A stretch of DNA of 64,000 bases from Candidatus Iainarchaeum sp. (GCA_028702895.1 JAQVNZ010000001.1:36650-100649); one strand, 5' to 3'; shown: positions 16,087-24,816, numbered from the stretch's first letter. Numbers and translations: made by a program. Notes: a model not told the origin generated them from the letters alone.

Positions 16087-17568
16087 ATGCCAACACACAA
16101 CTTGTTTAGCGTTCGCTATATTGAACAAAAAAAGGAAGTGATTTGTTATTTTAAAAATAATTATTCTCAAATAGCAAAACGTTTTTCGTTTATACCTTAT
16201 TTTTTTATTGATGATTCATTTGATTTTGAAAAATTAAATGAAATACTTTTTTCTTTTAATATAAAAAATTTTTATTTAGATCATGTTAATAATAAAAAAT
16301 GTGTTTTTTCTAGTTCGTATTTAGTTTTAAAAAAAATAAGTAATATTATTGCATTAATTTCTGATAAAAAATTTATTGTTTTATCTCCAGAACGAGTTTT
16401 TTTAATAAATAAAGATTGGTCTTATTTTGATGATTTTGAGATTAATGAAAATAATATTCAAAAAATTGGTTTTAATATTAACTTGAATTTTTTTGATTAT
16501 TATATTTCAAACATTTCTTTTTTGGAAGCTTTAAAATTAAATGAGAATAAAACTAATTTAATTATTAATAATTATGTTATTTCAAATTTTTTAAAAATTC
16601 CTATTAAACAAATACCTGTTGAATCACAAGGCCAATTAGAAGTTTTTTTAGAAAATATTTATTTTTCTAATGCATATCCTATAAATTGGAAAATCAATAA
16701 AAAATTTTTCAAATCAACTAATTTTGCACCATATGGTGCATTTGAAAATATTTCTAAAATTGATTTTTCTTCGGTTTGGCTTAATTCTCTTACAAATACT
16801 TTTTTTAATTTGGGACCGGATACACTTAATTGTTCTTGTTGTAAACCTATAAAATTAGATGATCTTAATTTATTGCCTTCTTCTTTAATTGAAATTATTC
16901 CTTTGGAAGATAATTTATTTTTTATTTCAACTTCAAATAATTTTTCAAATAATTTTAATTCTTCTAATCCTAATAAAATGTTTAGATTATCTAAAAAGAA
17001 AGAATTTTTTTTAAAAAATTTTCCAGTGGGTCCACTATGTTCAAAAAAAGCGTATTTAATTCCAATTGATGATGCTAAAAAATTATTGGATTCTAAAAAA
17101 GTTATTCTGGGAAAAAATCATCTCACTAATTGGTTTTGTAAAAAAAACGAGTCCTTTGTTTCTAAAGAAATTAAGAAATTAAATTCTTTAATAATTTTAT
17201 TGGAAAAAGATTTATTAAAATATAATATTAATTTATTTTTTGAAAAAGATTTTAATTATTATTTTAAATCAAATTTATTATTATTTTTAAGAAAAATTTC
17301 ATTAGAACTTCCATCTCATTTAACAAATCCAATTTCAAATTTTTTTGAATATCCTCTTGCAAAATCAGTTTATTCAATTCAAGAGAGTATTTTATGTAAA
17401 TTTGTTGAATTTTCAGAAAAATCTGGTCATAGGGTAGTTTATTCTAATAATGAATCTGTTTTTGTTAAAGGTCATTCTTCTCTTTTGTTGGCTAATAATT
17501 TTGCTGTTTGTATGAATTTACCAAAACCAAAAATTTCAGAATTTTCTACAAAAACTTGTTTTAGGTAA
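16087..17568 (+). CDS. unrecognised 493-aa protein
   Basis: Large soluble protein rich in Asn, Phe, Ile and Lys. No family is recognised with confidence. Visible: an N-terminal beta-rich part (NLFSVRYIEQKKEVICYFKN, PYFFID) that loosely recalls the first domain of B-family DNA polymerases, a CSCCKP cysteine cluster at about residues 251-256 and single cysteines later (GPLCSKK, WFCKKN) that might hold zinc, and a C-terminal helical part. No catalytic motif is visible. A TATA box CTTTTATAAG lies about 30 nt upstream. It sits between herA and rpoK. Confidence 0.7.
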   Translation: MPTHNLFSVRYIEQKKEVICYFKNNYSQIAKRFSFIPYFFIDDSFDFEKLNEILFSFNIKNFYLDHVNNKKCVFSSSYLVLKKISNIIALISDKKFIVLSPERVFLINKDWSYFDDFEINENNIQKIGFNINLNFFDYYISNISFLEALKLNENKTNLIINNYVISNFLKIPIKQIPVESQGQLEVFLENIYFSNAYPINWKINKKFFKSTNFAPYGAFENISKIDFSSVWLNSLTNTFFNLGPDTLNCSCCKPIKLDDLNLLPSSLIEIIPLEDNLFFISTSNNFSNNFNSSNPNKMFRLSKKKEFFLKNFPVGPLCSKKAYLIPIDDAKKLLDSKKVILGKNHLTNWFCKKNESFVSKEIKKLNSLIILLEKDLLKYNINLFFEKDFNYYFKSNLLLFLRKISLELPSHLTNPISNFFEYPLAKSVYSIQESILCKFVEFSEKSGHRVVYSNNESVFVKGHSSLLLANNFAVCMNLPKPKISEFSTKTCFR

Positions 17569-17651
17569 TTTATATTTAATTACTATAAAATCTTTGTTAA
17601 AAAGCTACTTTTTTAAAGCTTCTTGTCGAGATATATTATATTGGTGAGTTT

Positions 17652-17858
17652 ATGGTAAAATTAACTAGGTTTGAATTAACAAGAGTTTTGAGTGCAAGGT
17701 CATTACAATTGTCTTTGGGTGCTCCTCCATTAGTTAAAGGTACTAAAAGTATGTCTATGCTTGAAGCTGCTGAAAAAGAACTTGAAAGTAAGGTTCTTCC
17801 TTTGAGTGTTTTAAGAAAATATCCAAACGGGATAATAAAAAGAGTTGAATTATATTAG
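17652..17858 (+). CDS. rpoK: RNA polymerase subunit K
   Basis: Archaeal homologue of bacterial omega and eukaryotic Rpb6; helps assemble and stabilise RNA polymerase. The 68-residue protein has the diagnostic RFELTRVLSARSLQLSLGAP and the C-terminal LPLSVLRKYPNGIIKRVEL. A TATA-like TTTTTTAAAG at about 17609 and a GGTGAG ribosome site before the ATG support the start. It is followed after 8 nt by S17e. Confidence 0.93.
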   Translation: MVKLTRFELTRVLSARSLQLSLGAPPLVKGTKSMSMLEAAEKELESKVLPLSVLRKYPNGIIKRVELY

Positions 17859-17866
17859 GTGTTTTT

Positions 17867-18055
17867 ATGGGTAAATCAGTTTCTAAAGGTCTAAAATATC
17901 GTGGCGAAGTTTTGTTAAAAGAAATGCCAGAACATTTTGGAAAGGATTTTGAAAAAAATAAAGCTGAATTAAATAAAATTGATTTAGGTTTATCTAAAAC
18001 GAGTAGAAATGTTCTTTCTGGATATATTGTTAGATTATCATCAAAAAAAGAATAG
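17867..18055 (+). CDS. rps17e: ribosomal protein S17e
   Basis: 62-residue small-subunit protein. Pattern matches S17e: an N-terminal basic segment, GEVLLKEMPEHFGKDFEKNK (family: LL-x4-P-x2-F-x2-DFE-x-NK) and the end SKTSRNVLSGYIVRL (family: K-x-RN-x-IAGY-x-x-R). GTTTTT-ATG start 8 nt after rpoK, so both are on one mRNA. Confidence 0.88.
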   Translation: MGKSVSKGLKYRGEVLLKEMPEHFGKDFEKNKAELNKIDLGLSKTSRNVLSGYIVRLSSKKE

Positions 18056-18089
18056 ATTTTTTGAAAAATAATTTATAGAATATTATTTT

Positions 18090-18143
18090 TCTTAATTATA
18101 TGACTTTTCTTAATTATATGACTTATCTTAATTATATTATTTT
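18090..18143. repeat. three tandem 18-bp AT-rich repeats
   Basis: The unit CTTAATTATATGACTT recurs with an exact 18-bp period at 18091, 18109 and 18127; the third copy is degenerate at its end. It lies in the convergent intergenic region between S17e and rad50, so it is not coding and could be a slippage product or a transcription end region. Confidence 0.8.
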
Positions 18144-18199
18144 TTAAAATAAATCATTTTTTATAGCGTTTTTTATTAATGTCTTTTTTATTTTGTTAA

Positions 18200-20248
18200 T
18201 TAAATTATTGGCATAAGTTCTATTTTTGTTGCTTCGTCTAAATCTTTATTTCTCTCTAATAAATAAAGGTTACTAGTTGCTGCGTTTTCTAATTCTTTTT
18301 CGTGTGTTATTACAAAGATTTGTTCTACTAATTCGGGTAAAGAATTTTTTAACATTTGAGTTAATTGTTTTATTGTATTTTTATCAAGATTGTGGGTGGG
18401 TTCATCTAAAATAAATATTGATAATTGTTTGGTTAGAACCAATGCAAATGCAATTCTAATGCATATTGCTGCAACGCTTCTTTCGCCTCCACTTAATATT
18501 CCATCTACTCTGGTCCAAGTATTAGTTCTTGTTAGTACTTGCAAGTCATATCCATTTTCAACAATTGTTAATTTTGCATCAATAAAATCGCGGTAAGGGT
18601 ATAGCACATCCCATGTTTGAGTTAAGGCATCATTTATTGTTTCAAGTAAATTTTCGCGTAATTCGTTTTGCGTTGCTATTAAACAATTTTCAAAAACACC
18701 TAGTTTTTTTATTGCAATTTCGGATTTTTGTAAATCCTTTTCTATATTTTGGATTGAAGTTTTTATTTTTTTTATTCGTTGTATATTTTCTAATAAATTT
18801 TTTATTAAATTATCATTGTTTTTTATTTTATCATCAATATTATTGAATATTGATTTTTTTTCAAAATAGTTTTTTCTTAAATCATCCATTTTCATTTTAT
18901 CAAATTTTAATTCAATAAGTTCTTTTTCTTTTAATGGTAAACTTTTTTCTAATTCTGCAATTTCTGTTAAATTTATTGTAATTTCTTCTGCTTCTTTTGT
19001 TAATCTTTCCAAAATAAAAATTCTTTCTTTTAATATGTCAATTTGTTTTTTATTATTATCAATATCATTTTTAAATAACTTTAATTTTTCTAAATTTTCA
19101 TTTTGATTAATTTCAATTAAATTAACTGTTTTTTTAATTTCAAGTATTTTCGCTTGTCCTTTTTTAATAATTTCATTTTTTTGTTCTTCGCTTAATTCTC
19201 TTAGGCATTTTGGGCATTTTTTGCTTATTTGTTTAATTTCGTTTTCTTCATTTTCTAATTCTCTTATAACATATCTGTGCACTTTTAGTTCTTCATTATT
19301 TTTTTTCTCTTTTTCTTCAAAAATATTTTTTGATTGCTCTATTTTTAAATTATCATTTTTTAGTTTTTCTAATAATTCTTTTTTTAGTTTGGTTTCAGTT
19401 AAAATATCTTCTTTGTTAATAATTTCTTTTTTTTTCAAACTCTCAACAAGAATTTCTTTTTTTGATTTTTTTCTATTTATTTCATCTTTTAAAAAGTTAA
19501 ATTGTTGTTCATTCTTTTCCATTTTTTCAAGTAAATCTTTTTTTTCTATTATTTCTTTTCCCAAAATTATTTTTTCATTTTTTAATAATGTATTTTTTTC
19601 TTCTTCAATTTTAATTTGTTCGTTTAATTTTTCTTCTTCATAATCTTTTATAATGCTTGTTTGTTGTTTTATAGATTCATTTTTTTCTTTATTATCTCTT
19701 GTTAATTGGTTTTTCAAAGTAATAGAATTTTTTCTTGCAGTCTCGTATTTTTCTAATTCTAATAATTCATCAAATTTTTTCTTTCTTTCACTAGGGCTTA
19801 ATTTTAGAAAAAAATCCATTTCGTTTTGTTCTGAATATGCTGCTCGACTAAATAATTCATAATTTAATCCTAATATTTTTTCAATTTTTTCATTAACATC
19901 TTTTTGTTTTGGCCCGGCAATTAGTACATCGTTTTCATATAATTTTGATTCGTTTGTACCATTTTTTTTAATAATTCTTTGTACAATATATGTTTTTGAA
20001 TTATTTTCAAATATTATTTTTGTTTGTGCTTCATCGCATTCGTTTGGTTTATTCATTATTATTTCGTTTAATGATATTTGTTTACTTTTTAATAGAGGAA
20101 AATTTCCAAATAGCGCGTAACTTAGGGCATTTACAATTGAACTTTTTCCAGAACCCATTACTCCAACAATAACGTTGGTGCCTTTTCCGAATTCTAATGT
20201 AGAGTCTTTGTGAGTTCGCCAATTTTTTAATTCAAGACTTTTAATCAT
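18200..20248 (-). CDS. rad50: Rad50 ATPase
   Basis: SMC-like partner of Mre11 in DNA end processing. Walker A GVMGSGKSS with Lys35, an N-terminal ATPase half ending at Q-loop-like SEQNEMDFFL, long coiled coils, a zinc hook CPKC at about residue 345, then the signature LSGGERSVAA (about 585) and Walker B IFILDEPTHNLD (about 612). 682 residues, short for Rad50 because each coiled-coil arm is reduced. No mre11 is in the window, whereas in many archaea the four genes are adjacent. Convergent with S17e. Confidence 0.93.
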   Translation of the reverse strand: MIKSLELKNWRTHKDSTLEFGKGTNVIVGVMGSGKSSIVNALSYALFGNFPLLKSKQISLNEIIMNKPNECDEAQTKIIFENNSKTYIVQRIIKKNGTNESKLYENDVLIAGPKQKDVNEKIEKILGLNYELFSRAAYSEQNEMDFFLKLSPSERKKKFDELLELEKYETARKNSITLKNQLTRDNKEKNESIKQQTSIIKDYEEEKLNEQIKIEEEKNTLLKNEKIILGKEIIEKKDLLEKMEKNEQQFNFLKDEINRKKSKKEILVESLKKKEIINKEDILTETKLKKELLEKLKNDNLKIEQSKNIFEEKEKKNNEELKVHRYVIRELENEENEIKQISKKCPKCLRELSEEQKNEIIKKGQAKILEIKKTVNLIEINQNENLEKLKLFKNDIDNNKKQIDILKERIFILERLTKEAEEITINLTEIAELEKSLPLKEKELIELKFDKMKMDDLRKNYFEKKSIFNNIDDKIKNNDNLIKNLLENIQRIKKIKTSIQNIEKDLQKSEIAIKKLGVFENCLIATQNELRENLLETINDALTQTWDVLYPYRDFIDAKLTIVENGYDLQVLTRTNTWTRVDGILSGGERSVAAICIRIAFALVLTKQLSIFILDEPTHNLDKNTIKQLTQMLKNSLPELVEQIFVITHEKELENAATSNLYLLERNKDLDEATKIELMPII

Positions 20249-20267
20249 ATATATTTTTTGATTAAAA
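20239..20267. promoter_or_regulatory. inverted repeat over the rad50 start
   Basis: TTTTAATCA (20239-20247) and TGATTAAAA (20259-20267) form a perfect 9-bp inverted repeat that covers the rad50 start codon (20248-20246). In mRNA it could hide the start; in DNA it could be an operator. AT-rich sequence makes chance plausible. Confidence 0.35.
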
Positions 20268-20315
20268 AGTAATAAAAGATAATTCTTTAAAAAATAATAA
20301 TTTTATTTTTTAGAA

Positions 20316-20582
20316 TTATGAAATTAGTGTAACGCCATCCATTTCAACTTGGTTTATTCCATCAATTTTTGAAAGGGCTTCTTCTAATTTAGGCATTAAT
20401 CCATCTGTTTTATCTGGAAGAACATAACCTACTCTGATAACTTCTATTCCAAAACCAATTGGTTCTCTTTTTAAATCTTGGAATTTTATTTGATCAATTT
20501 TAATGTTTTTAAGATTTTTTTCAACAACATCAAGTTTTTGAGGATCTGTAAAAATCTTGAAAATTACTAGTGCGTTTCCCAT
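20316..20582 (-). CDS. ef1b: elongation factor 1-beta (aEF1B)
   Basis: Guanine-nucleotide exchange factor for aEF1A. The 88-residue protein is a single ferredoxin-like domain with the archaeal pattern MGNALVIFKIFTDP at the N-terminus, EPIGFGIEVIRVGYVLPD in the middle and the C-terminal INQVEMDGVTLI. It begins 2 nt after the stop of the zinc-ribbon gene and is coupled with it, an arrangement known in other archaea. Confidence 0.92.
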   Translation of the reverse strand: MGNALVIFKIFTDPQKLDVVEKNLKNIKIDQIKFQDLKREPIGFGIEVIRVGYVLPDKTDGLMPKLEEALSKIDGINQVEMDGVTLIS

Positions 20583-20584
20583 TT

Positions 20585-20740
20585 TTAAGGCCCCACAAAA
20601 TTACATTCTTTGCAGACATATTCTTTTGCTGATGTTTTACAAGAATCGCATCTTATGATAGTTGTTTTTCCACAATTAGGGCATTTAAATTCAGTTTTAT
20701 TATCTGTAACTATTTTATTACAAGTAGTGCATTTTTTCAT
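20585..20740 (-). CDS. zinc-ribbon translation-associated protein (COG2888-like)
   Basis: 51 residues with four CxxC motifs: KKCTTCNK, KCPNCGK, RCDSCKT and VCKECNF, a double zinc ribbon. This matches the small archaeal Zn-ribbon proteins thought to bind RNA and typically encoded beside aEF1B, exactly the context here. ATG at 20740 follows AGGTGAAAA. It is the first gene of the transcript that continues into ef1b. Confidence 0.85.
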   Translation of the reverse strand: MKKCTTCNKIVTDNKTEFKCPNCGKTTIIRCDSCKTSAKEYVCKECNFVGP

Positions 20741-20754
20741 TTTTTCACCTTTAT

Positions 20755-20771
20755 TTCTGTTTATAACAGAA
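20755..20771 (-). promoter_or_regulatory. 7-bp hairpin in the leader of zinc-ribbon/ef1b
   Basis: TTCTGTT (20755-20761) and AACAGAA (20765-20771) form a perfect inverted repeat with a 3-nt spacer. It sits just upstream of the AGGTGA ribosome site and about 30 nt downstream of a TATA-like TTTTATAAAGG (20800-20811), hence in the 5' leader or at the transcription start. Confidence 0.5.
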
Positions 20772-20885
20772 TTTTCACTAATTATTTTTTAATTGATAAC
20801 CTTTATAAAAGAAATCTTTGGAAAAACATTTTTTGTTATTCTAAATAAGGTTAAAAACTTCTTTAATATTATTTTTATTGTATAT

Positions 20886-20974
20886 GGGCCCGTGTGGCAA
20901 TGGATAACCGGCGGGACTTCGGAAAAATTAGTTGAAGTTATCCTGAGATGGGGGTTCGATTCCCTCCGGGCCCG
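20886..20974 (+). tRNA. tRNA-Arg(UCG) with a 17-nt intron
   Basis: Acceptor GGGCCCG/CGGGCCC, T arm GGGGG-TTCGATT-CCCTC and anticodon stem CGGGA/TCCTG are intact. Anticodon UCG at 20919-20921 is followed by G37 and a very short intron at 20923-20939. CTTC in the 5' half of the loop pairs with GAAG near the intron end, leaving a TTA bulge: a relaxed bulge-helix-loop splice substrate. Discriminator G; CCA not encoded. A TATA-like TTTAATATTA lies about 30 nt upstream. Confidence 0.9.
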
Positions 20975-20999
20975 TAGTTTAAAATAAAATTAAGTTTTA

Positions 21000-21026
21000 A
21001 GAGTATTAGTTCTAAATTAATACTCT
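21000..21026. terminator. 9-bp inverted repeat between tRNA-Arg and cca
   Basis: AGAGTATTA (21000-21008) and TAATACTCT (21018-21026) form a perfect stem with a 9-nt loop in the convergent gap between tRNA-Arg and cca. It could end transcription from either side; no long T-tract follows on the plus strand. Confidence 0.45.
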
Positions 21027-21056
21027 GTATTATTATCCATTTTTTAAAAAAGAAGT

Positions 21057-22418
21057 TTATCTTTCAAATCTTTCTTTTCCTTCTAAATAATTTGTAAAAA
21101 ATGTTTTAAATTCGCCCTTGTATTCTTTTAACAAATCTTTTTCAGTTAAAATTTTGTAATTCTTTAATGCTCGTTTTATTGCAATTGTTTCTTTCTTTTT
21201 TTCAGTTTTTAAATAATTTTTCAATATTTTTATAACATTTGTTTCTTTTCGTTCAATTTCAATTATTATTCTATTCTCTTCAATTCGTGGTCCAGATAAT
21301 ATTTTTTTATTTTGTAAAAATTTTTCAACATTTTCATTATCATTTACTTTTGGTCCAATTATTTTTTTAGATTTTTGTAAATTTAATGTATTTAATTCAA
21401 AAATAAACCACACTTCTTTACTATTGCTCCACATTTTTTCTCGTAAAATTTCAAATCCTGTTTGTTTTAGAGTATTACTATTTTTTTTTAAAAATCTTCT
21501 TAATTGGCCCCATACAAGGTCTTCTAAAATATTTTTTGGGAAATCAAATTTAACTCCGATTAATTCTTTTTTTTCAAGCATTGCTTTTACGTGTTTTTTA
21601 TTCCAGGGTTTTATTTTTGTTGGGAAGAAAAAATTTATTGATGGGTTTTCTAAAAATTTTTTACTAGCAAATTTTATTCTTTCAAATTGTTCGTTTGATA
21701 ATGCTGATGCCACGTTTCTTTTTGGGTCAACAGGATCGATTATTATTAGTGGATGTTCAAATTTGGTTATTTTTTCATTTTCAAATTTAATTATTTCGCC
21801 AATTTTCCAGTCGCTGATTTTTTTTAATGCTTTTTCAAAATTACTATATTTTAAAATTATTAATTCTACGCCATATCCTGGGAGAGAACAATTTTTTAAA
21901 TCAGCTCCATATGCGCCAATTCCTTTTAGAAATTGTTTTAATAATCTTACTTCGTTTTTTTGATTTTCTTTTAAATTTTTTAATAAATATTTATTATGAA
22001 ATGGTGTTCTATCTACCGCGCTTTTTTTTTCTGCACCACTTTTTACAATGTATCCTGGGACTATTTCAACATCAAATCCTTTTATTGTGCCTCTAATGTA
22101 GGGGTGTTGTGAATATGCTTTTTCCCAGTCGTGTCCTTTGAAAATATTTTTGCCAATTCTTAAACCTTCTTTTTCTAGTTCTTTTTCGGTTAATTCTTTA
22201 TTAAACATTAAAAAGAGGTCTAAGTCTTGGTCATTTCTAAGATTAGTATTTCTTGCACTGCTACCACACCATTCTAAGTAAGAGTGTTTTCCACTCATTT
22301 TTTTTATTTTATCATTTATTTCAATAAAAAGTTTTTTTTCGTCTTGAAGTTCTTTTTTTGTTGGAACAATTTTTTTCAAAACTTTGTCATAAATTTTTTG
22401 GCGTTGTTCTTTATTCAT
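21057..22418 (-). CDS. cca: CCA-adding tRNA nucleotidyltransferase, archaeal class I
   Basis: Adds or repairs the 3' CCA of tRNAs. The nucleotidyltransferase head shows CGSSARNTNLRNDQDLDLF with Asp65 and Asp67, and the third catalytic Asp116 in GFDVEIVPGY; the tail domains of archaeal Cca follow to residue 453, the usual length. Its presence fits the lack of encoded CCA in three of the four tRNAs here, one of which is its neighbour. Confidence 0.94.
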   Translation of the reverse strand: MNKEQRQKIYDKVLKKIVPTKKELQDEKKLFIEINDKIKKMSGKHSYLEWCGSSARNTNLRNDQDLDLFLMFNKELTEKELEKEGLRIGKNIFKGHDWEKAYSQHPYIRGTIKGFDVEIVPGYIVKSGAEKKSAVDRTPFHNKYLLKNLKENQKNEVRLLKQFLKGIGAYGADLKNCSLPGYGVELIILKYSNFEKALKKISDWKIGEIIKFENEKITKFEHPLIIIDPVDPKRNVASALSNEQFERIKFASKKFLENPSINFFFPTKIKPWNKKHVKAMLEKKELIGVKFDFPKNILEDLVWGQLRRFLKKNSNTLKQTGFEILREKMWSNSKEVWFIFELNTLNLQKSKKIIGPKVNDNENVEKFLQNKKILSGPRIEENRIIIEIERKETNVIKILKNYLKTEKKKETIAIKRALKNYKILTEKDLLKEYKGEFKTFFTNYLEGKERFER

Positions 22419-22442
22419 ATATATCCCATTTTTATGTTTTTT

Positions 22443-22500
22443 GAATTAATTAATTTTTTTTAGATTAATTAATGTTTTTTTGATTTAATTAACAATAATT
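22443..22500. repeat. three imperfect 19-20-bp AT repeats
   Basis: GATTAATTAAT followed by a T-run recurs three times (starting at 22443, 22463 and 22482) in the divergent gap between cca and the ATPase gene. Only A and T apart from one G or C per unit, so low-complexity expansion is the simplest reading. Confidence 0.6.
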
Positions 22501-22567
22501 ATTTTATAATTTATTTATTTGTCTTTACAATAAACTTATTATACTACTTTTTATATAAATCATTTGT

Positions 22568-24094
22568 ATGCGTTTTAATGATATTCGTTTAGAGAAGATT
22601 AGTGAGTCTAATTTTGGTTCTTTTTATAAGGGTTTAACTCATAATTTTTATGATTTAAAAGAAAACAAATTTTCTGATAAAGAAAATAAATTTACTATTT
22701 TTTTAAATGATTTAATTTTAAGACAAAGTTCATTTTCTAATTCTTCAGAGTTTAATTTGCCCAAAAATTTTTTAATTGAATTTCGAGAAAATATTATTTC
22801 AATAATTGATTTGAATGGTTTGCTTGAAAAAATTCCATCTAATGCTATTTTTATTAGCCTTTTAGAAAATTTGATTCATTTAATAAAAAATTTTGATTTT
22901 ATTGAAGATAAATTATTATTTGCCGAAAATGTTTTGCATAATTCAATTGGATTAAAACAATTATCTTTTTTTTCGTTGGAAAAAGATTTTGAAGAATTAA
23001 TGATAAATAATTTTGATGAAGTTTTTGTGTTTCACAAAAAATTTGGTGTTTGTAAAATAAATTTAATTTTAAACCAAAAATCTTTTTCAAATATTATTCA
23101 AAGAATTGCCAACAGTGTTGGGCGAGATTTTGATAAATATAATCCGTTGCTTGATGCGCATTTGCCAGACGGTAGTCGAGTTAATGCTACATTTAACACG
23201 ATTTCGCCTAAAGGAATTTCTCTTACTATTAGGAAATTTTCATTTACTCCAATAACTATTGTAGATATGATAAAAAATAATACTCTTTCCGTAGAATCTG
23301 CTGCTTTTTTGTGGTTGATGGTAGATGGAATGGGGTTATACCCAAAAAATATTCTTGTGGTGGGAGGAACTGCTTCTGGGAAAACATCATTGCTTTCGGT
23401 TTTATCAAATTTTGCTAGACTTAGTGAGAGAATAATTTCTATTGAAGATACTCTTGAATTAAATTTTTTAAATAGAGAAAATTGGGTTGCGCTTGAAGCA
23501 AAACATGTTAAGGGTGAAGAAATTAGCATGGATGATTTATTAAAAAATGCGTTAAGAATGCGGCCTGATAGGATTGTTGTTGGAGAAGTTAGGGGTGGTG
23601 AAGCATTAACTCTTTTTACTGCAATGGATAATGGCCACGCGGGTAGTATGGGTACGATTCATGCGAATAGTGCTAGGGAAACAATTGATAAATTATCTCA
23701 AAAACCTTTTTTAATTCCTAAATCACATTTGGGTTTAATTGATTTAATTGTTGTAATGAAAAAAACATATTCTGTTTCTGGGGGTGTTAAAAGGGTGGTT
23801 TCTCAAATTGCAGAAGTTTCAAAAATGGATGCTACTATTTTGCTCGCAAATGTTTTTGAATTAAAAGATTTTGTTTTAGAAAAAGTGAATTTACCCAGTC
23901 ATTTAATTGAAGAATTAGCTGGTCAATGTTCTATGGAAAAAAATGAGTTAAAAAAAGAATTGGAAACGAGACAAATTGTTTTAACTTGGCTTGTTGAAAA
24001 TGATATTATTAAAGCTCAAGAAGTTTTAGAAGTAATTCAAAGTTATTATTTTGACCCAAAAAAAGTTCTTGCAACAATTTTAGAACAAAATTAA
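22568..24094 (+). CDS. orphan type II/IV secretion ATPase
   Basis: 508-residue VirB11/PilT/TadA-like ATPase. After a divergent N-terminal part (1-185) come DAHLPDGSRVNATFN, the Walker A LVVGGTASGKTSLL (about 260-273), an IISIEDTLEL acidic box, RMRPDRIVVGEVRGGEAL with Walker B and the HAGSMGTIHANS histidine box, all intact. It has no platform or pilin gene next to it, unlike the paralogue at 41571-43232. It may serve the separate pilin set at 62.5-64 kb or act as an alternative motor; that is inference. Confidence 0.88.
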   Translation: MRFNDIRLEKISESNFGSFYKGLTHNFYDLKENKFSDKENKFTIFLNDLILRQSSFSNSSEFNLPKNFLIEFRENIISIIDLNGLLEKIPSNAIFISLLENLIHLIKNFDFIEDKLLFAENVLHNSIGLKQLSFFSLEKDFEELMINNFDEVFVFHKKFGVCKINLILNQKSFSNIIQRIANSVGRDFDKYNPLLDAHLPDGSRVNATFNTISPKGISLTIRKFSFTPITIVDMIKNNTLSVESAAFLWLMVDGMGLYPKNILVVGGTASGKTSLLSVLSNFARLSERIISIEDTLELNFLNRENWVALEAKHVKGEEISMDDLLKNALRMRPDRIVVGEVRGGEALTLFTAMDNGHAGSMGTIHANSARETIDKLSQKPFLIPKSHLGLIDLIVVMKKTYSVSGGVKRVVSQIAEVSKMDATILLANVFELKDFVLEKVNLPSHLIEELAGQCSMEKNELKKELETRQIVLTWLVENDIIKAQEVLEVIQSYYFDPKKVLATILEQN

Positions 24095-24178
24095 TTTTAA
24101 ATTTTTTTAATTATTTTTTTGTGGAATAATATATTATTTGGCGTAATTTATTTTTTTGTATTTTAATGTTTTGTTTTT

Positions 24179-24769
24179 TTATTTTGTTTGTTTTTTAATT
24201 TCTTTTGTAAGTAATTTTAACATTTTAATATTCTTATCAAATTTTTGGTTACATTTTTTTACAATATATTTTAAATATTTATCATCAATTTGTATTTTAT
24301 CTTCTTTTACTGGAATGTTTATTTGATGTGTTCCTACAAGTTCAATTATTTGTTTTCCGTCTTTAACTACTTTTATTCCAAATTTTTTTATTCCTATTTT
24401 TTCGCAGATTTGTAATATTATTTTTGAATTTATAATATTATTTGTGCCTAGGTGTAATATTATAGGTTCTTGTTTTAACCATAATACTGATCCGTCAAAA
24501 GAATCTATCCCTTTTTTTAATTCGTCAAATTTAACTTTTCTATGCCATTTTCTATGAAATACACTTTCTTGTTTTTTTTCTTTTTTATCTAATCCTATTA
24601 AAACAATTCTTCCAGAGCAACAACTGCTAGTAAAATAATTTTTTGTTTTAGAAATGTGTTCGCATAGTGGTATGAATTCTAAATCCATTTTTCCTTCAGC
24701 TCTTGCTTTTTCAAATGTTTTTTTGTGATGTTCTTTAACCATTTTAAAAATTGTTTCCTCTTTTTTCAT
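24179..24769 (-). CDS. taw3: tRNA wybutosine-synthesis methyltransferase Taw3 (TYW3)
   Basis: SAM-dependent methylation step in making wyosine-type bases at position 37 of tRNA-Phe. The family signature FTSSCCSGRIVLIG (about 46-59) is clear, followed by FHRKWHRKVKFDEL and LWLKQEPIILHLG. 196 residues, normal length. Convergent with the upstream ATPase and divergent from the secreted protein at 24817. The other wyosine enzymes are not in the window. Confidence 0.9.
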   Translation of the reverse strand: MKKEETIFKMVKEHHKKTFEKARAEGKMDLEFIPLCEHISKTKNYFTSSCCSGRIVLIGLDKKEKKQESVFHRKWHRKVKFDELKKGIDSFDGSVLWLKQEPIILHLGTNNIINSKIILQICEKIGIKKFGIKVVKDGKQIIELVGTHQINIPVKEDKIQIDDKYLKYIVKKCNQKFDKNIKMLKLLTKEIKKQTK

Positions 24770-24816
24770 AAAAATAACCTTTTTATTCTATTCCTATGAT
24801 TATTTTTTTGATTATA

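Noticed and set aside
20793..20987. Plus-strand frame running over tRNA-Arg.
   Set aside because: It overlaps a complete tRNA gene and has no family match.
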